In this document: positions 1-13,400 of the stretch, piece by piece | Position numbering within the stretch: the first letter of the stretch is position 1 | How the letters are laid out: each line of letters starts with the position of its first letter | Origin: Nageia nagi | Taxonomy: Eukaryota > Pinophyta | Direction of reading: 5' to 3' | Length of the DNA stretch: 64,000 nucleotides | Assembly (NCBI GenBank): GCA_050084985.1 | Contig: JBITNC010000001.1 | Location: 28,272,001-28,336,000 of the forward strand | The notes under the pieces: generated by a model | Seen by the model: the letters and a program-made list of their open reading frames with translations, nothing else | Database searches by the model: none | Told to the model about the DNA's origin: nothing | Translations under genes and position numbers: made by a program

Positions 1-2353
1 TGTTTTGGATGGAAAAGTACATTTTAACAACAGTAGATTTGGCCAAATTGGTAGTAGAATTTTGGTGTTGAAGACAATAGTCTTCAACAATAGAATGGGT
101 ATAATGTTGACAGTTGTGTTTGTAAGGGTGTTCGAGGCAGCATTCTTCATAATGTTTGGGGTTTTCTTCCCTACATCACATGAAGATATTTCAGCATTGG
201 GAAGAGGGTGTGACGCTTTGCCACATGAAAAGAGTGGATCAGAACTAGCATGAGATTGTTATCATGGAACAACAGCCTTTGGTGAGGTATTTCGAAGTTG
301 CCAACAACGTATTATTAGCTTTCTAGAGGATTATTTCACTTTTGGGAGGAGCTTGAGGAGTTTGGAAGCAAATGTTCCCCACTTGAAGTCATTTTGGCAC
401 CCGTTGGAGGCATGGAACAATCATGGGATCACTACCTTGAAGTATCTCATTAATTATGTCCTTTTTAACAACAGTTCATGGTGTTTTGGAGTTTTTGTTA
501 TGTATAAGTTTAGCGGGATAGAGTCACTTGGTTTGTATTTTTGACTTCTAGAACTGCATTCTTTAACTCTTGAGAATGCATGTTTGCTTAGTTGTAAGGA
601 GGAGTTGATAAGAAAGAAGGCTGAATTCTTGTTTAAGAGGGTTGCATTTGTATAAGGATTGAAACTATCCATAACATGGCCAATGAAGATGTGTTTTTGA
701 CTGAGTTTGGTTTTACCACATTGCTTGGTGCAATTTGGGATGCAGTTTTCACATGAGTTAAGAATGACATTTGTGACTACATTCTTTACTATGATTGGGA
801 ATGTCTTTCCTATGTCATTTGGAGATATATCTTTCATAATGATAGGGACTGATATGTACATATATGAGCTAATAGGGTTCATATATGTTTATGTGCAAGA
901 CATGAATAATCATCACATGGTATTGGGGGTAATTCATTATGGTTATTGTTGTGACTTGGTTCAGTTGGGAAACGTTGCGCTGGTCATGTGTGCCTCTACA
1001 GGTTGCATACAGATGTTCCTTTTGGTTGGTTGGTGGCGTAAGGAGATTCAAACTTTCAGTTTTGACTTAACTGTTTGGGTGTGGATCAGCCACCACATAG
1101 CTCCAATTGCATGCTTACAAATAAATTGGAAAGAAATTTCAGTTAAGAAATGGACATGATTGCAGTTGAGAGTTGTTTGGGAGTCTTTTCTGCCACTGCC
1201 AAGTGGATTTTGAGCACTACAATGCCCATTTTTCATGCGCATATAGAGAACTACCAACTAGATAGTTGTTGTTCCTCTTAACAAGTTGCTGATTTTGGTT
1301 GAATCAGATCATTATCTACTATTTCTTGGATTGGAAAGCAGTAAGATGGGTCATCCAAAAGGAATAGGAGATGAGGAGAAAGTTGATAAGTATCCTCAAA
1401 GGGATATTTCAGCCAAAACTGCCATGTTTATAAGGAGGAATGCTGAGATATACATTTTGGGAATAAAATATATTATATGTTATGGACAGTTTGAACAAAT
1501 GGGACAGATTGAAGGCATGGAGATCTTTAAAATATCTTCCACATGTTTATGGCTGGAATTTGCTTCCCTAATTCTATTTTTGCATTCAATATTGTACCCC
1601 ATTCTAATTAAGTGTGAAGTTTGTGATGTCTCAAAGTTTATGGGTGCCAAGTTTTGGTTGGAATAACAAAAAAGCTAACAGAATTACACTTCTGAACTCT
1701 TGGTTCGGAAAGAGAGAGAAATTTCCTCTTTGCTTTCTGATTTGAGCTTGATGAAAAGTTTGTTGGGTAGTCTTGGAATACATTTAAAATATGTTGTGAT
1801 GACCATGGGAGAAGCTCAAAATATGATCATTGTAGACTGCAAATTTGAAAATTTGAAGTTTGCTTAGAGTTTAATGATTAATGACAATGGAGGAAGTATT
1901 TTAAGGACTGTTGTCAACTTGAAAGGTGAAATTTATTCTGCTTTTACAGCTCTGATCAGCTACCAAGCCAACCAATTTGACGTTCAAAAAACTAGAAAGG
2001 AAAAGGATTAGGGGCATTTCTGGGTATCACATTGAATTGATGATTGTTTGGGAATTATTTTCTAGCATAATAATGATCAGAAATTTCAGTTTTGTCAACA
2101 TTATTCAGGGTTATAATGCTAGTTATTCAGTACATGTAATGAAATCAGAAAAATCAGATTTGTACAATTGCATATTTGAGCAATTTCATAACAACTACAG
2201 GAATATACCAGTTATGTAGGATGAAGGGGCCAAGCCTGTTGTCATTAAGAAGAGATTCTTGGACCAGTTGGAGTTGCTACTTGGGAAGGATTCCAAATCC
2301 TTTCATATTTAACCTAGAATTGCTTGGGGAGAGCAATTTGGGACGGACGGATT
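1..2353. other. Unresolved decayed repeat-like DNA, no gene recognised
   Basis: Short open frames occur on both strands but none reads like a known protein, and they break every 60-150 codons. Similar phrases recur inside the block: VFP-x-S-x-x-DIS appears in two + frames, at about 170-200 and 810-835. This suggests diverged internal repeats. The stretch ends at a possible LTR boundary at 2354, so it may be the inside of an old retroelement. No reverse transcriptase, integrase or gag motif could be read in it. It also did not yield the missing first exons of the pantothenate kinase gene downstream. Confidence 0.3.
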
Positions 2354-3480
2354 TGTAATGTCCTTAAAACTATCCAGCTTTGTAGATATGTAAATTTGCA
2401 TGTAAATGTGGCACATAGGAGTCTAAGAGAGGGATGTCCATCTCTTGGGCATCATTTGGTGTGTTTCGTTATAAATATAGGAGTTATATGGGTTAATTAG
2501 TGTGTTTTGACAAGTTTAAATATTGATATATGGGTTAGTAGAGTAAGTTATGGTGTTAAGAGGGTTTTTGTGGCAAAGACAAAAACATATTATATGCTTT
2601 TGGAAAAGTAATTTTTTTTGGCAAATGTAATTGTTTTTGGCCAAGTTTGGCTAAATAGGGTTAGTAAGGGTCTTAGTGATGTGTTAGTAGGTGTTTTAAA
2701 ATAAAGTTATTTGTCTTTGTGGGTCCCAACATTACTTATCTTATTGAGAGATTTAATTTCAACCTTTAGATTATATGTTTTGTTGAGATCTAATATCAGC
2801 CATTGATCAAGATTAATGGCCAAGATCTAATCTTTCATTAGGGTTATTATTATACAAGAAGATGTTTTAATTCTAGCCCTTCATGAAGATCAAAGGTTAA
2901 GATCTATTCTCTCATTATGTTATGTTTATAAAAAAAGATTAGGGTTTCATTGGAGTGATAGATTGGAATTAATATTGTTGGAATTGGGAGAATACCTAGT
3001 GTATTCTTTTGAGTTCTTGGAGATTGCTACAATATTTGCAAGAGAGTTGGGGTTCATGTGGCTTAGGGCCATTGTAGGCTAGGCCAACTAGCTGAATACC
3101 CAACCATAGTGAAAAACCCATCCAGGCTTTGTAGTTGAGCTTGAATTGTTGAGGAAGCGGATTGCAATTTTTAGATTTTCCATTTATGGTGAAGAAGCAA
3201 TTTCGAGGAGGGTTTTGTCCTTTCATCTGCCTCAAGGTGGGATGTTTAGCATTGGAGAGGCGCATTTTGTCATTTTGTGGATTTTTTGAACTTCTACATG
3301 CCATATCTGGCTGCTAAAGGGTTTAAGAGAATTTTGTGACAGTTTGAAGAACATTTTGTGCACAAGAAAATTCAAATCTAGCCTCTATACCCAATTGTCC
3401 AACCTCTAGGCCATTTGTTGTGCGTTTTGGGAGCATTGTGTGGTATTTTCATTGTTCATATAAATAAATAACATTCTATG
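2354..3480 (+). repeat. Possible LTR beginning TGTAATGTCC; right end uncertain
   Basis: The segment starts TGTAATGTCCTTAAAAC, a typical opening for plant Ty3/gypsy LTRs, just after a purine-rich stretch (GGGACGGACGG) that could be a polypurine tract. A TATA-like string, TTATAAATATAGG, lies about 115 bp inside, as expected for an LTR promoter. No second copy is visible in the window and no clear CA end was found, so the right limit is a guess. It may simply be AT-rich repeat DNA. Confidence 0.25.
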
Positions 3481-3737
3481 TTGTGAATAGATCTACCAGT
3501 TTTTATGATTTTTTGGGTTCATTCTTCAATAATTATTCAGATGTGAGATTTAGGGCATAGCTTGAGTTGATTGGGTATTGTTTATTAATAAATTTGTCAT
3601 TGTTTATAATAGATTTGGCATTGTTAAGAGAAAATATGGTATTGCATTAAGTGCATCTAATTATTGCTATAATAGATCTAGCATTTTGCTTTAATATTTC
3701 TGTTGTTTCTAGTTTGGTCTTTTTCAGAACATAAAGT

Positions 3738-3910
3738 GTGTGTGATCATAATGAACATGTGAACATAGAGAACATGTGAACATAAAGAAAATGAGATCAT
3801 ATAGAACATGTGATCATATAGATAATAAAACATCATAGAGTGCATCATATATGAACATATCATAGTCATGAATATAAAAGACATGATATAAAACATATGG
3901 TCATGTACAA
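3738..3910. repeat. Degenerate short tandem repeat (GAACATGTGATCATATA-like)
   Basis: Variants of GAACATGTGAACATA and GATCATATAGAACATG recur about ten times in this stretch. The open frame on the - strand here, rich in Met, Tyr and Phe, is a translation of the repeat and not a gene. Confidence 0.6.
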
Positions 3911-4439
3911 TATTATAGCCAAGAGATAAAGGGGTTAAATGCTTCAACCTTTTGAGTTCTTGAGGACATACCGCCAAGATAGATACAAAATGACCATATG
4001 CCCCTAATGTCAACGTTGGGTTTTTCCTGAACTAGGCCATCTAAACTTATTGAGTTGAACAATTGAGCTTTTTAATTCTCAAATTCTAACATTTTTTAGA
4101 TTTTTGCCTCGAAGCCCAAGCATTGACGCTTAGACATTATGAACCTGAGGTTTTTGCCAACTAATCCTCTAATTCTCAATGACTTTTATGAATTGAAGAT
4201 CTGAAATTGAGACTGAATTAGAGACCAAAGCTGATTTTGAACTCAATCCTTGACTAATTCTAATTTGCCAAATTCTAAACTAAAACTCATACTGAACTCA
4301 AAATCTTATTCATAGGCTCAACTTGGTTGCCCCCAAGTTGAAAAACCTATGCCCCCATTCCATGAGAACTCTATAGGTTAACCATGAACTACAGCATATA
4401 ACTATGACATATCATACTTAATGGCCATAAAGAATCATC

Positions 4440-4800
4440 TCATGTTAGTGAAAAACAAAAATAGATGCATTTGATATCAAAAATAGTAAGGATAGCAAAT
4501 ATAAAGGATAAGAAGGATAGCAAGAATAGAAGGATAGAAAAATGAAAAGAATTGAAAGGATAGAGATGATAAATGTACCAAAAACTATAGAAAAAAAAGA
4601 TATAGAGGATTCAAGGATAGAAGGATAAGAATAGATTGAGAGGATTGAAAAGATAGAAAAAATGATAGAAACTTAAAAATGATTGAAAGGATAGAAGTAT
4701 AGGATAGAAGAGCATGATGATAAAATGATAGAAACATAGAATATATAAAAGGATAGAAAAGATTGAAAAGATAAAAAAATATAGAAAGGGTAGTACATCA
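4440..4800. repeat. Purine-rich GGATAGAA low-complexity tract
   Basis: The + strand is made almost entirely of A, G and some T, with GGATAGAA, AAGGATAG and GATAGAAA repeated without fixed spacing. It is strongly strand-asymmetric and non-coding. Flanking DNA from 3911 to 4440 and 4801 to 5500 shows no gene. Confidence 0.6.
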
Positions 4801-5499
4801 GAAACATTACAAAGTATGATAATAATCTCATAAATGTACGTGCATACCTGATTTTCATTGACCTTAAAGCGTTAGAACAAAACTTGCATTCTTGACATTC
4901 TCGCAATTTTTGGACAACTTTGCATATGTCCTTGAAACCACATAAAATGGTATGCAAATATGAGAAATAATGATTAGAACACGTTCATATACCTGATAAG
5001 ATGCTTTCTTTGAGATTTGATCTTCTGATTTTCTTTTTTCATGATTTTGATCCTCTTAGTTCATGACTAGCTAATTCTTGCAAACCTATCATTTTTACAA
5101 AATTGTCAATTTGCAACAAACATAACTTTTGTTACACATATTGGATTAGTTTGATTCTTTGTGTATTAGAAAGATGGAATTACGTACTTTTCTCAAAAGT
5201 AACAGTCTTGATCACATTATGAGCAAACAATTACTAATTTAGGGGAAAAATAGACCTATTTCACACTTTTTAAAATCTGATAATTGCAAATGAGCATAAC
5301 TTTTGAACCGTGAGGAATTTTAAGGTCATTATTCTTTTGAACTTGCATAATTTTTCGAAGGCTATCCAAATATACAATCATATCTAACTATTCTGATAAA
5401 CATTGGGCTATCTCATAAAAACATATTGAAACTCACTTGGAAGCTTGATATATTGATATGATCTTGACATGACTGAACTTTTCCAATTTTTGAACTAAA

Positions 5500-6126
5500 A
5501 AGCTGATTTTTTAGGAGTGATTCTATTTTTAGGACCTTTAACAACTTTTTGACAAATTAAAATTGCTACAACTATGTAGCCCCAATATGGCAAGTTCACT
5601 ACATTGAATGGAATATCAGAGTAAGACCAAACTTTCCCATTGCCTTTCTAGCTTTTTTTAACTTATCCTTATACCATGTTGTATCAATTGTGGTTTGGCC
5701 ACCACAAGGTGCAAAAAAATCACATCTCACAACATTACTAGCACTTGCAAAAACTAAAATGTTAGGTGGTGTTGGATGCTTAATTCTGTTGGTTTTTTTT
5801 ATATTGGCACTACCTTCTTCATGGATAGTCGTAGAAGAAGGAAACCTTAGGGGTGGAGATGGAGGTGGATAAGATGGAGGTCTGGCCATTTGTACTTGTG
5901 TACTCTTTTTTGTCTCCCTTTTTTGTGCTTGGGCCTTCAAGTAGGCATTCATTTGCCTTTGGACATCAACATCCACAAGGGGGAAAAGTCTAACATTTGG
6001 CCCAAAAATTCTTGCTAAATGAAACTTCATCCTGAATAGACCTCCAGTAATAATTTCATTACAAAAATTGCAAGTGTTGCTATCATATAAGACCAAAAAG
6101 GGTCCTTTTCCTTGTGAAGAACTCAT
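5500..6126 (-). pseudogene. hAT transposase fragment with BED zinc finger (decayed)
   Basis: The - strand frame from 6126 opens with a BED-type zinc finger: a CNFC pair, then GGLFRMKFHLAR, the usual spacing before the finger's His residues. A Pro/Ser-rich linker follows, then the hAT stretch KLKKARKAMGKF, which in the family leads into IPFN and the transposase core. Here the frame shifts after MGKF: the continuation SDIPFNVVNLPYW is read in another frame at about 5570-5620. The catalytic core and the dimerisation region are missing, so this is a truncated, frameshifted relic. Autonomous hAT proteins are usually 600-800 residues; only about 190 remain. It is probably derived from a plant hAT of the BED-finger group. 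An open frame on the opposite strand is its shadow. Confidence 0.78.
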
Positions 6127-7479
6127 ACCTGCAGGCTGTAGCTGTAAAAAGAAAAAAAGAGAACAAAAATAAACAACACAATGTCATGACTCACAAGGGG
6201 CAAGCAATCATAAGCATTGGGAAAAAAAATAACAAAGTTACCCATTAAAACTCATAGACAAACTAGAAAAAAAACAGCTGAAAAACTTGGAGAGAAATAC
6301 CCAACAAAACTCAAAAACCAATGGAAAAAGCTTTAGAAACTTACTTGGATGTGTTGGAATCTTGATGAAATCGTGGAAAATGTTTCCCCTAGCTCCTCTC
6401 AGCTCATGGTTGGAAGAAAAAGTTAGAAATGAATGACTTTTGTTGTTTTTAACCTCTCATCCACCACTTGTCACAATTCTAATTTTTTGAAGAATCATTT
6501 TCTCCAAAAAAATTGCCAGAAAAACAAAAAAAAATCAGAATCGGTTCCAAAAAAATCGTTTACCCCAGCAATCCCGATTCCAATCTGATTTTGACGATTA
6601 ATTGCTGATTCTTCTAACTATACTAGTTGCATTCTATTCAATGATGATTTGGTCTCCAATGGTGATTCTTGGTCGGTCCCTTGCACATATCTAGGTGTGT
6701 CCTCATCACTTCGAGACAACCAATCCCAAGCAATATTTTCCAATATTCTTCAATGTTTCATCAAAACTAAGCTTCCTTTGTTTCTACAAGTTTTGGAATA
6801 AGCTTCATTAATAGTCAAGGGGACATGGTTGCATGAAGAAGACTAAAATATAAAATTCTTCTATATGACAATAATTAGACATAAAAGCTCACACAAACAT
6901 CACCAACATTCTTAGCCTTTTGCATTTTCAAACTCTTTCCTCAAAGTTTGCAACTTCACTTCTTTATCTTGTTCACTCGCTTGGTAACCTTTGTTTTTTG
7001 TTTACAGTCATTTTCAAACTCAGTAGTTTTGTGGATTTTTCTTGCAGTCCACAATATTGGCCAAAGAAATCCTTAAAACCCAAACGAACCGAAACCTGAT
7101 GTTAACTGCTTGTATTCATTGCTATCTATGTTTTTGGTAGGGTGCAGCAATGAGTAGAGAGACAGAGCAAAATGTAGACCATTATGTAGTCAGCCGGGCT
7201 TGGGCAGATGTGTATGTGATGCACACGGTGATGATTATAATGTAGGCATAATATTTCTATATTATGTTGGCGTTGCTCTGATATAGCTGTATTTTGTATT
7301 GTTGTCCATTATTATGTATCCAATGTCAGTTTGCCAAGTACATTATGTGCTATTCCTCATCTTATGTAAATTGTTTATTTTCTTGGATTTTCCCTTCAAT
7401 GGGTCACAACCTGCAATGATCCTTAATAAGCTAGGAAACTTCTGTAAATAATAAATTTAACCATTAAAACTTTTTGCAG
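6127..7479. other. No gene recognised; upstream flank or intron of pantothenate kinase
   Basis: The DNA is AT-rich. A short frame starting at the ATG at 7150 runs to TAG at 7243 but matches nothing I know. Motifs expected from the kinase N-terminus (DIGG near the start and ATGGGAYKF) were looked for on the + strand here and in 1-6126 and were not found. The stretch ends at a good acceptor, TTTTTTGCAG, at 7479. Confidence 0.4.
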
Positions 7480-10400
7480 GATCATACAAAGCAGGGCTTA
7501 TTCAACGACCTTGGAAATTACCTGAAAATAGCAGTGATGATGATGACAACAATTTATGTCTTAGTGAGAAGGGGAGGCAAGATCCTGGTGATGAGGGTGG
7601 CAGTGGCAAGTGTGATGGTGGGATAAAGCCAAGGGCTATAGAAAATACACCTATTCCCAGAGACGATGATGATTGTGTATTATTAGATGGAAGCAAAAAC
7701 TTATACCCCTATCTTGTGGTAGACAAACATTCCTGATCCTAATATTGATTTTTAGTTGAACCATGGAAATTTATTGAATTTTTTATATTAGTTTTCCATG
7801 TTAAATCTTTCTACTTGTCTAGTCATTCACTACTAAGAATATCCTTAATTTGTTTAAAATGGCAGGTAAATATTGGATCAGGTGTTAGCATTTTGAGAGT
7901 TGATTCTCCTGACAAGTTTCAGCGCATTGGTGGAACAAGCCTTGGTGGAAGGTGGTGAAATGGGATCTGATAGATAAATCTACAGAACAGTATTGTCATT
8001 TTTTTATTATGGATAAAATATTTTATCAATAACCAAATGCATCACAATACACCTGTAATCATGCTATACATGAGTAATGTATGTCTCGTACTTCAAATGT
8101 AAACTGCCCAGAGCCTGTTTAAATGTTGTTTAGGATAGTTGCAATCCCTAAGTTAAAATTCTTTTGCTTTTTATGCCTGCAGATCCCTTGTTTTATGTCC
8201 TTAGTTTTCAGAATGTCTGGCCTCTTTGTGATGGATAGGAAGCATTTGCTCATTTCACAAAGTTCTTAACAATTAAAATGATATAATGTCCGTTTTAGTC
8301 ATTCAGTCTTTAAAATTCAATAATTATGATAAGCGAAGATTATCACTTTTCACGTTATTGATAGCAGAAAAAGGATATTTGTTGAACTAAAATTTAGTTA
8401 AGAATGATGGCACACATTGAAGTTGATTTTATGAATAGTATCTGTATGGCTTTGAGCAAATAATGTCTCCGGAGGCAAGCATAAGGAAAGAGAAGTAAGA
8501 ATCACTTTTTATTTCATTGGGTATATTATTGTGACTAATCCCTCAATCCAAATAGTCAAATAGATTGTGTTGGGACTCCATATTATGAGCACGACCTTTG
8601 GTATTGTTACGAAGGTACTGTGATTGCTCTAGATTACATTTTTGGAATAATCCACAATTCATATGAATGCAGGCCTGTGTATTGCAATTTCATAAAGGAA
8701 CCTGTATATATACTCGACAAAAGTATGCCTTACAATGCCTTAAGTTTTACTTAATGAGTGAGTTATTTGATGAAAGAGTGGAGGTGATCAATGAATATGT
8801 GAAGTGTGAATCAAGTACCTCCTTCTGAACCAAGTGATCATAAAACATCTATAAGTAATTAGACATTCTGAGTTTGTGCAAAAGCACAATACACATTTAC
8901 CATAGAAGATTGTTTTTTGAAGAATCCTCTAACACCATGGGACTTACTATCCCATCTTTAGGTTAAAAAGATGTAGTATAATTAGGATATGCTATATTCG
9001 AGTTCATTTATGTCGTCACAGATTAAGTTTACCCATATTGAAAAAACAGCCTTTATGATTGAAATATTCATCTAAAACTTATATTATTCTCTCAATTCCT
9101 GACAATTTGGAAATGCACTTTTAAATCAAACACATTGTTTCAAAAGCATCCTCAATTGATAATTAAGAACACATCCCTAAAACAAACAAATGTGCATTCC
9201 TTGCTTGTGTCTACGTCAATTTGTTGAGTAAATTTATCAATAGAAAGGAAGAAAGAAAGAAAGAATGTCAATGGATGATCAATGGAAATGGAAAAGAAAC
9301 ATGTGTATACACTTCAGTGTAAAAGTACAAGGGGCACTAAAATCAAGAAAAACAAAATAAACATTTACAAAGCTAGAACCTAATATAATAGACATAAATG
9401 GAAGTCGGTAAGGGGCTTTTAGACTCAACTGTGGAATCTTCTGCTCCTTGTTTGTGGTTTAGATGATGGTATTGTTTAGTTCTTGACGACAGACTATAGC
9501 TTGTTTTATTTTTTCCTACTATTCTATCCATCAAACTATCATGCATGTCCTAGAAATTAGAATTTTAGTTACCATTTCATTATATTGTTCTGGAATGCCA
9601 ACTAATTAAATGTGAAATTGGATGGTTGTCTACTTAAGTTTGCACTAAACTACATTTTATTATTTCTCATGCTTTGACATCACTGTCTGAAAGAAAAGGG
9701 TGTTTTGATCAAGGTTGGTTGGCTGACTTGCACTGAGGTTTAAATGATTAGTTTGGGATTTAATGCTGTTTATCATTTTGGCTATCTTTTAGATTCTGCA
9801 TTAAGCCAAAATAGTTGTAGCTTTCCTGATTGTATGTTCTCTATTTTGTTTTCTTTGCAGTACCTTTTTGGGTCTTGCATCAGCATTAACGGGATGCAAC
9901 AGGTTAGTTCTTTTATATAAGATAAACTTTGTCTTCTTCTATTCTTGGAGGAAACAGTACATGAATGACCTATGTCTCCATCATTTTACTTTTTGTGCTA
10001 CTGGAGTGATTAGTCATTTAAACTTTGATGTCCATAACATCTAGCATTTGTTTATATTGGATATCCATTGTAGATTGTGATGTATGGTTATTTCTCATTT
10101 CATTAGACACAATGCATGGCTTCGCCTATAGTAAAAATGAATGCATTGGACAATACTCTCAATAGATTTTCTGGGTATCTACTCTTGCAGGTTTCATATC
10201 TCTCACCCATAATATTGATTCTGAAAGACTCTCCAAGTCCCAAGCCAAGCCAGGCTTGCAAGTCCAAATAACTAGACTCTCAAGTATTTATGAGACTCTG
10301 CAAGTCTCTGCAATTCTTGTGTGTCCAACAAGTTGAAATGCTGGATTTAAAATGCCTCTCTCTAGCCAAAAGGGGAAAACAAAAGAAAACACAAAGTAAT

Positions 10401-13400
10401 AATGGAACAACTGCATTTCTGCGCATATTTTGTGGAAGTTTTTAAATTGTACATTTTTTTCTTTACAAATTATTTCTTACATTTTTCTATTTATTTTAAT
10501 TTTTTCCCAAGTCAAAATAGGCCTTCCAAGTCAGATTTTCAACACTACAGCAAAAGGGAAAACGGGAAGTTGCATTTTTTCAAAGTTACTTGATTTGGTG
10601 GGAAGGATGGGATGGTAAAGTGCAAGGATTATGCCTTAAGATGATGTAATCTAGTTTGTTTTATATTAAGAACAACATTTCCAGCATTGTCTTGCTATTT
10701 TCGTTTTAGAGGGAATCAGAAGTTCAAATTCTTTTCTACGTTTCTTACTCTTTAAAGAAGATTATGTTTTCAGTTTTTATTTCTATTTATTGATCTTAAA
10801 TTTGCAGTATGATGGATGTGCTGCTGCCAACTTTTTCTCTAATCCCAAATTGTGCCACCATGCAAGTTGCATTTCAAGACTTTCTCCTTTGGGAAAAAAT
10901 ATTAGTTTGTGATAGTTTAACGATATCCATTCTGAGAATGGGGGGAAGTATTTCCGGTGCAAATTGTCATGTCCCTACTGTTTCTTTTGGTGGTCTAGAT
11001 GGTGGTGGCATTTGTCCAGTGGTTCTGACTAGTATGCTTTTCTTTGGCTCAACAGACATTGCCTATTGATAATCATCTCCCTACTCACAACCCATGCCTT
11101 ATTTGGTGGCACTGGATGGACCATGTCCACATTAGCTTTCCTTGAGCATTATCGGTCTTGGTTACCTCTTCCCAATTTCCCATGCAAATGGATGTCTCTT
11201 GAAACTTGAAATTGTCATTTGATGACTTTTCCAACCCTAGTATGGACACTCTACACTTCATTGTTGTCAAGTCTTTGACCACTTCCTCAATGGAGATACC
11301 ACTCTCAATGTCTGCTTAGCTTTTTTTTCTCACCATACGCTGCAATCTCCTTGTGAACAACCTGTTCCACTGGAGTTAATGTCAGGCCCTTCCTTCAAAC
11401 CAACTTGTGAGATTTATCACTTGTCCAAAATCCAAAACCAAGTCATTATCTCTATGTGCTTATTGATGTTGGCTTCATGTCCCATTAACGGACTTGAGTT
11501 TTCTTTGTTATATCAAAATTCTCCCCCTTTTTGAAGTATATCTACACAGCTGTAAGGTAGTTACAGTGACGGACTTCATCATACAGATGGTGTACTTTGT
11601 CAAAGACAAGTCATATGGAATTCAAATAATGAACATTGAGGACGAGAACAACGGTGCACAGCTATATAGTCTGTATGATGGATGAGTGGACATGATCATC
11701 CAAAATGCATTTTCTTTCATGACAATTATTATTGCTTGTTAGATATGGATTGGTTTAGGTAAGGATGTCAAAAAAACACATTTAAGCAATGGTTACAATC
11801 AACATGAAATGAAGATAACGCATAAAATAAAACACAAACAGATGTATCATATTAATCTATGGTGTACAAAGTCAATCAGGCTGATGATGCCAGGCCTGGT
11901 TGCCAAGATATGCATTACACTAACACAGTAATGTTCAACTATCAATGTGCTGTGCGGAGTGCCGATCACATGATGAACCCAAATCCAACTAAACTACAAG
12001 GTTACACCTCAATATAGACATCTCCAACTATTGGCTAAGTTTAGGCACCTAGGACGAAGTTCACACTTTAACTCCATCTACTTTATGACCTCCTGATATC
12101 CACCTACGAGCATAACCACATGACATTGCCTAATTATGACTTACTAAATCCCAAGGTCTATGGAACCCAAGTCTCAAATTAATAAATGAAAATTATTAAT
12201 TTATTGACTCCACTTTAAATCGTTTATCATTAATTAATTTAAAATCTACAATATAAAAGGCATACTAATAGGTCCATTTCCTCTTCCTCTGTATGGGTGG
12301 TATCGTCCACATTGAGAGTTACTCGAACCCTTACCTTCTTCATTCGTTTGAGGTTTATTTTGTTTTCCATAGGATCCTCCTTCACCTTTGCCTTAGTTAG
12401 TTTTCTGAGCTATATTCCTTGCTAACTTCTTTTCAGCTTTTAAGGCATACTGATAAGCCTTGTCTACTAAACAAGTGTTCAGTAATCCCAATTCATCATG
12501 AATGGCTAACCTCAACCCATTCATGTATCTTGACATTTGCTCCTTAGTATCCTCATTATGTCGTGCCCTAATGATTAACCGATAAAATTCCTCAATATAA
12601 TCCTTCACACTCGTCTCCCGCTGTCATACATTCTGTAATTTTCTGAACAAGTTTAACTCATAGTCTACAATAATAAAATTTCTATTCAACTTGGCTACCA
12701 CTCTATTCCAAGAGTTGATCTTGGCTTTAACTTTTCTAACTCTTTCCTTTTGAATTTGTTCCCACCATAAGGATGCATGCCTTTCAATTTTGTAATTGCC
12801 AACTTGATCTTCTTGTCTTCTTCCACATTTTCCAAGTCAAAGTACTTTTCCAATTCTGCGATCCAATCAATGAGCTCTTCGGGGTCCAAGCTTCTAGCAT
12901 AATTAGGTAAGTCTATTCTTGACTTACTCCCCCATCTTTGCTATAACCTTAGCAAGTTTAACTTCAGGAGTATCTTCTTCATCTGAGCTGGTGTCTTCTT
13001 CATATGAACTGAATTCACTCTCTTCCAATCTACATGTTTCCTTCCTGTCTGGTGGCCTCTATCTGCATCCCATAGCTCATTTGCCTTCTCTATAGCTGCC
13101 AGGCATTTTTGCATCTCTTGCAATTCTGCCTTCATTGCTGCTTTTCTAACATTGCATCTATTTTTGCCTTTGACACAATGGATACAATCAGATAACATCA
13201 AACACAAACAGATGTATTGTATTAATTTATGGTGTACAAAGTCAATCAGGTTGATGATGCCAGGCCTGGCTGCCAAGATATGCATTACACTAATATATAG
13301 TAATGCACAACTATAAGTGTTGATTCTAACCCATGCTACTAGATTTGACATGTATCCTGTTGAAGATGTAATAGTTTGTGGTAGTAATGTCCAAGACCCC

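Noticed and set aside
5-1159. Open frames of 82 and 150 codons on the + strand that could be upstream exons of pantothenate kinase
   Set aside because: Neither carries the DIGG or ATGGGAYKF motifs or any match to the kinase, and no splice pattern links them to the exon at 7480.
5690-5872. + strand frame of 60 codons
   Set aside because: Shadow of the hAT transposase fragment on the - strand.
7502-7696. Ser-rich - strand frame of 64 codons
   Set aside because: It is antisense to the acidic exon of pantothenate kinase; Asp and Gly codons read backwards give Ser and Pro.
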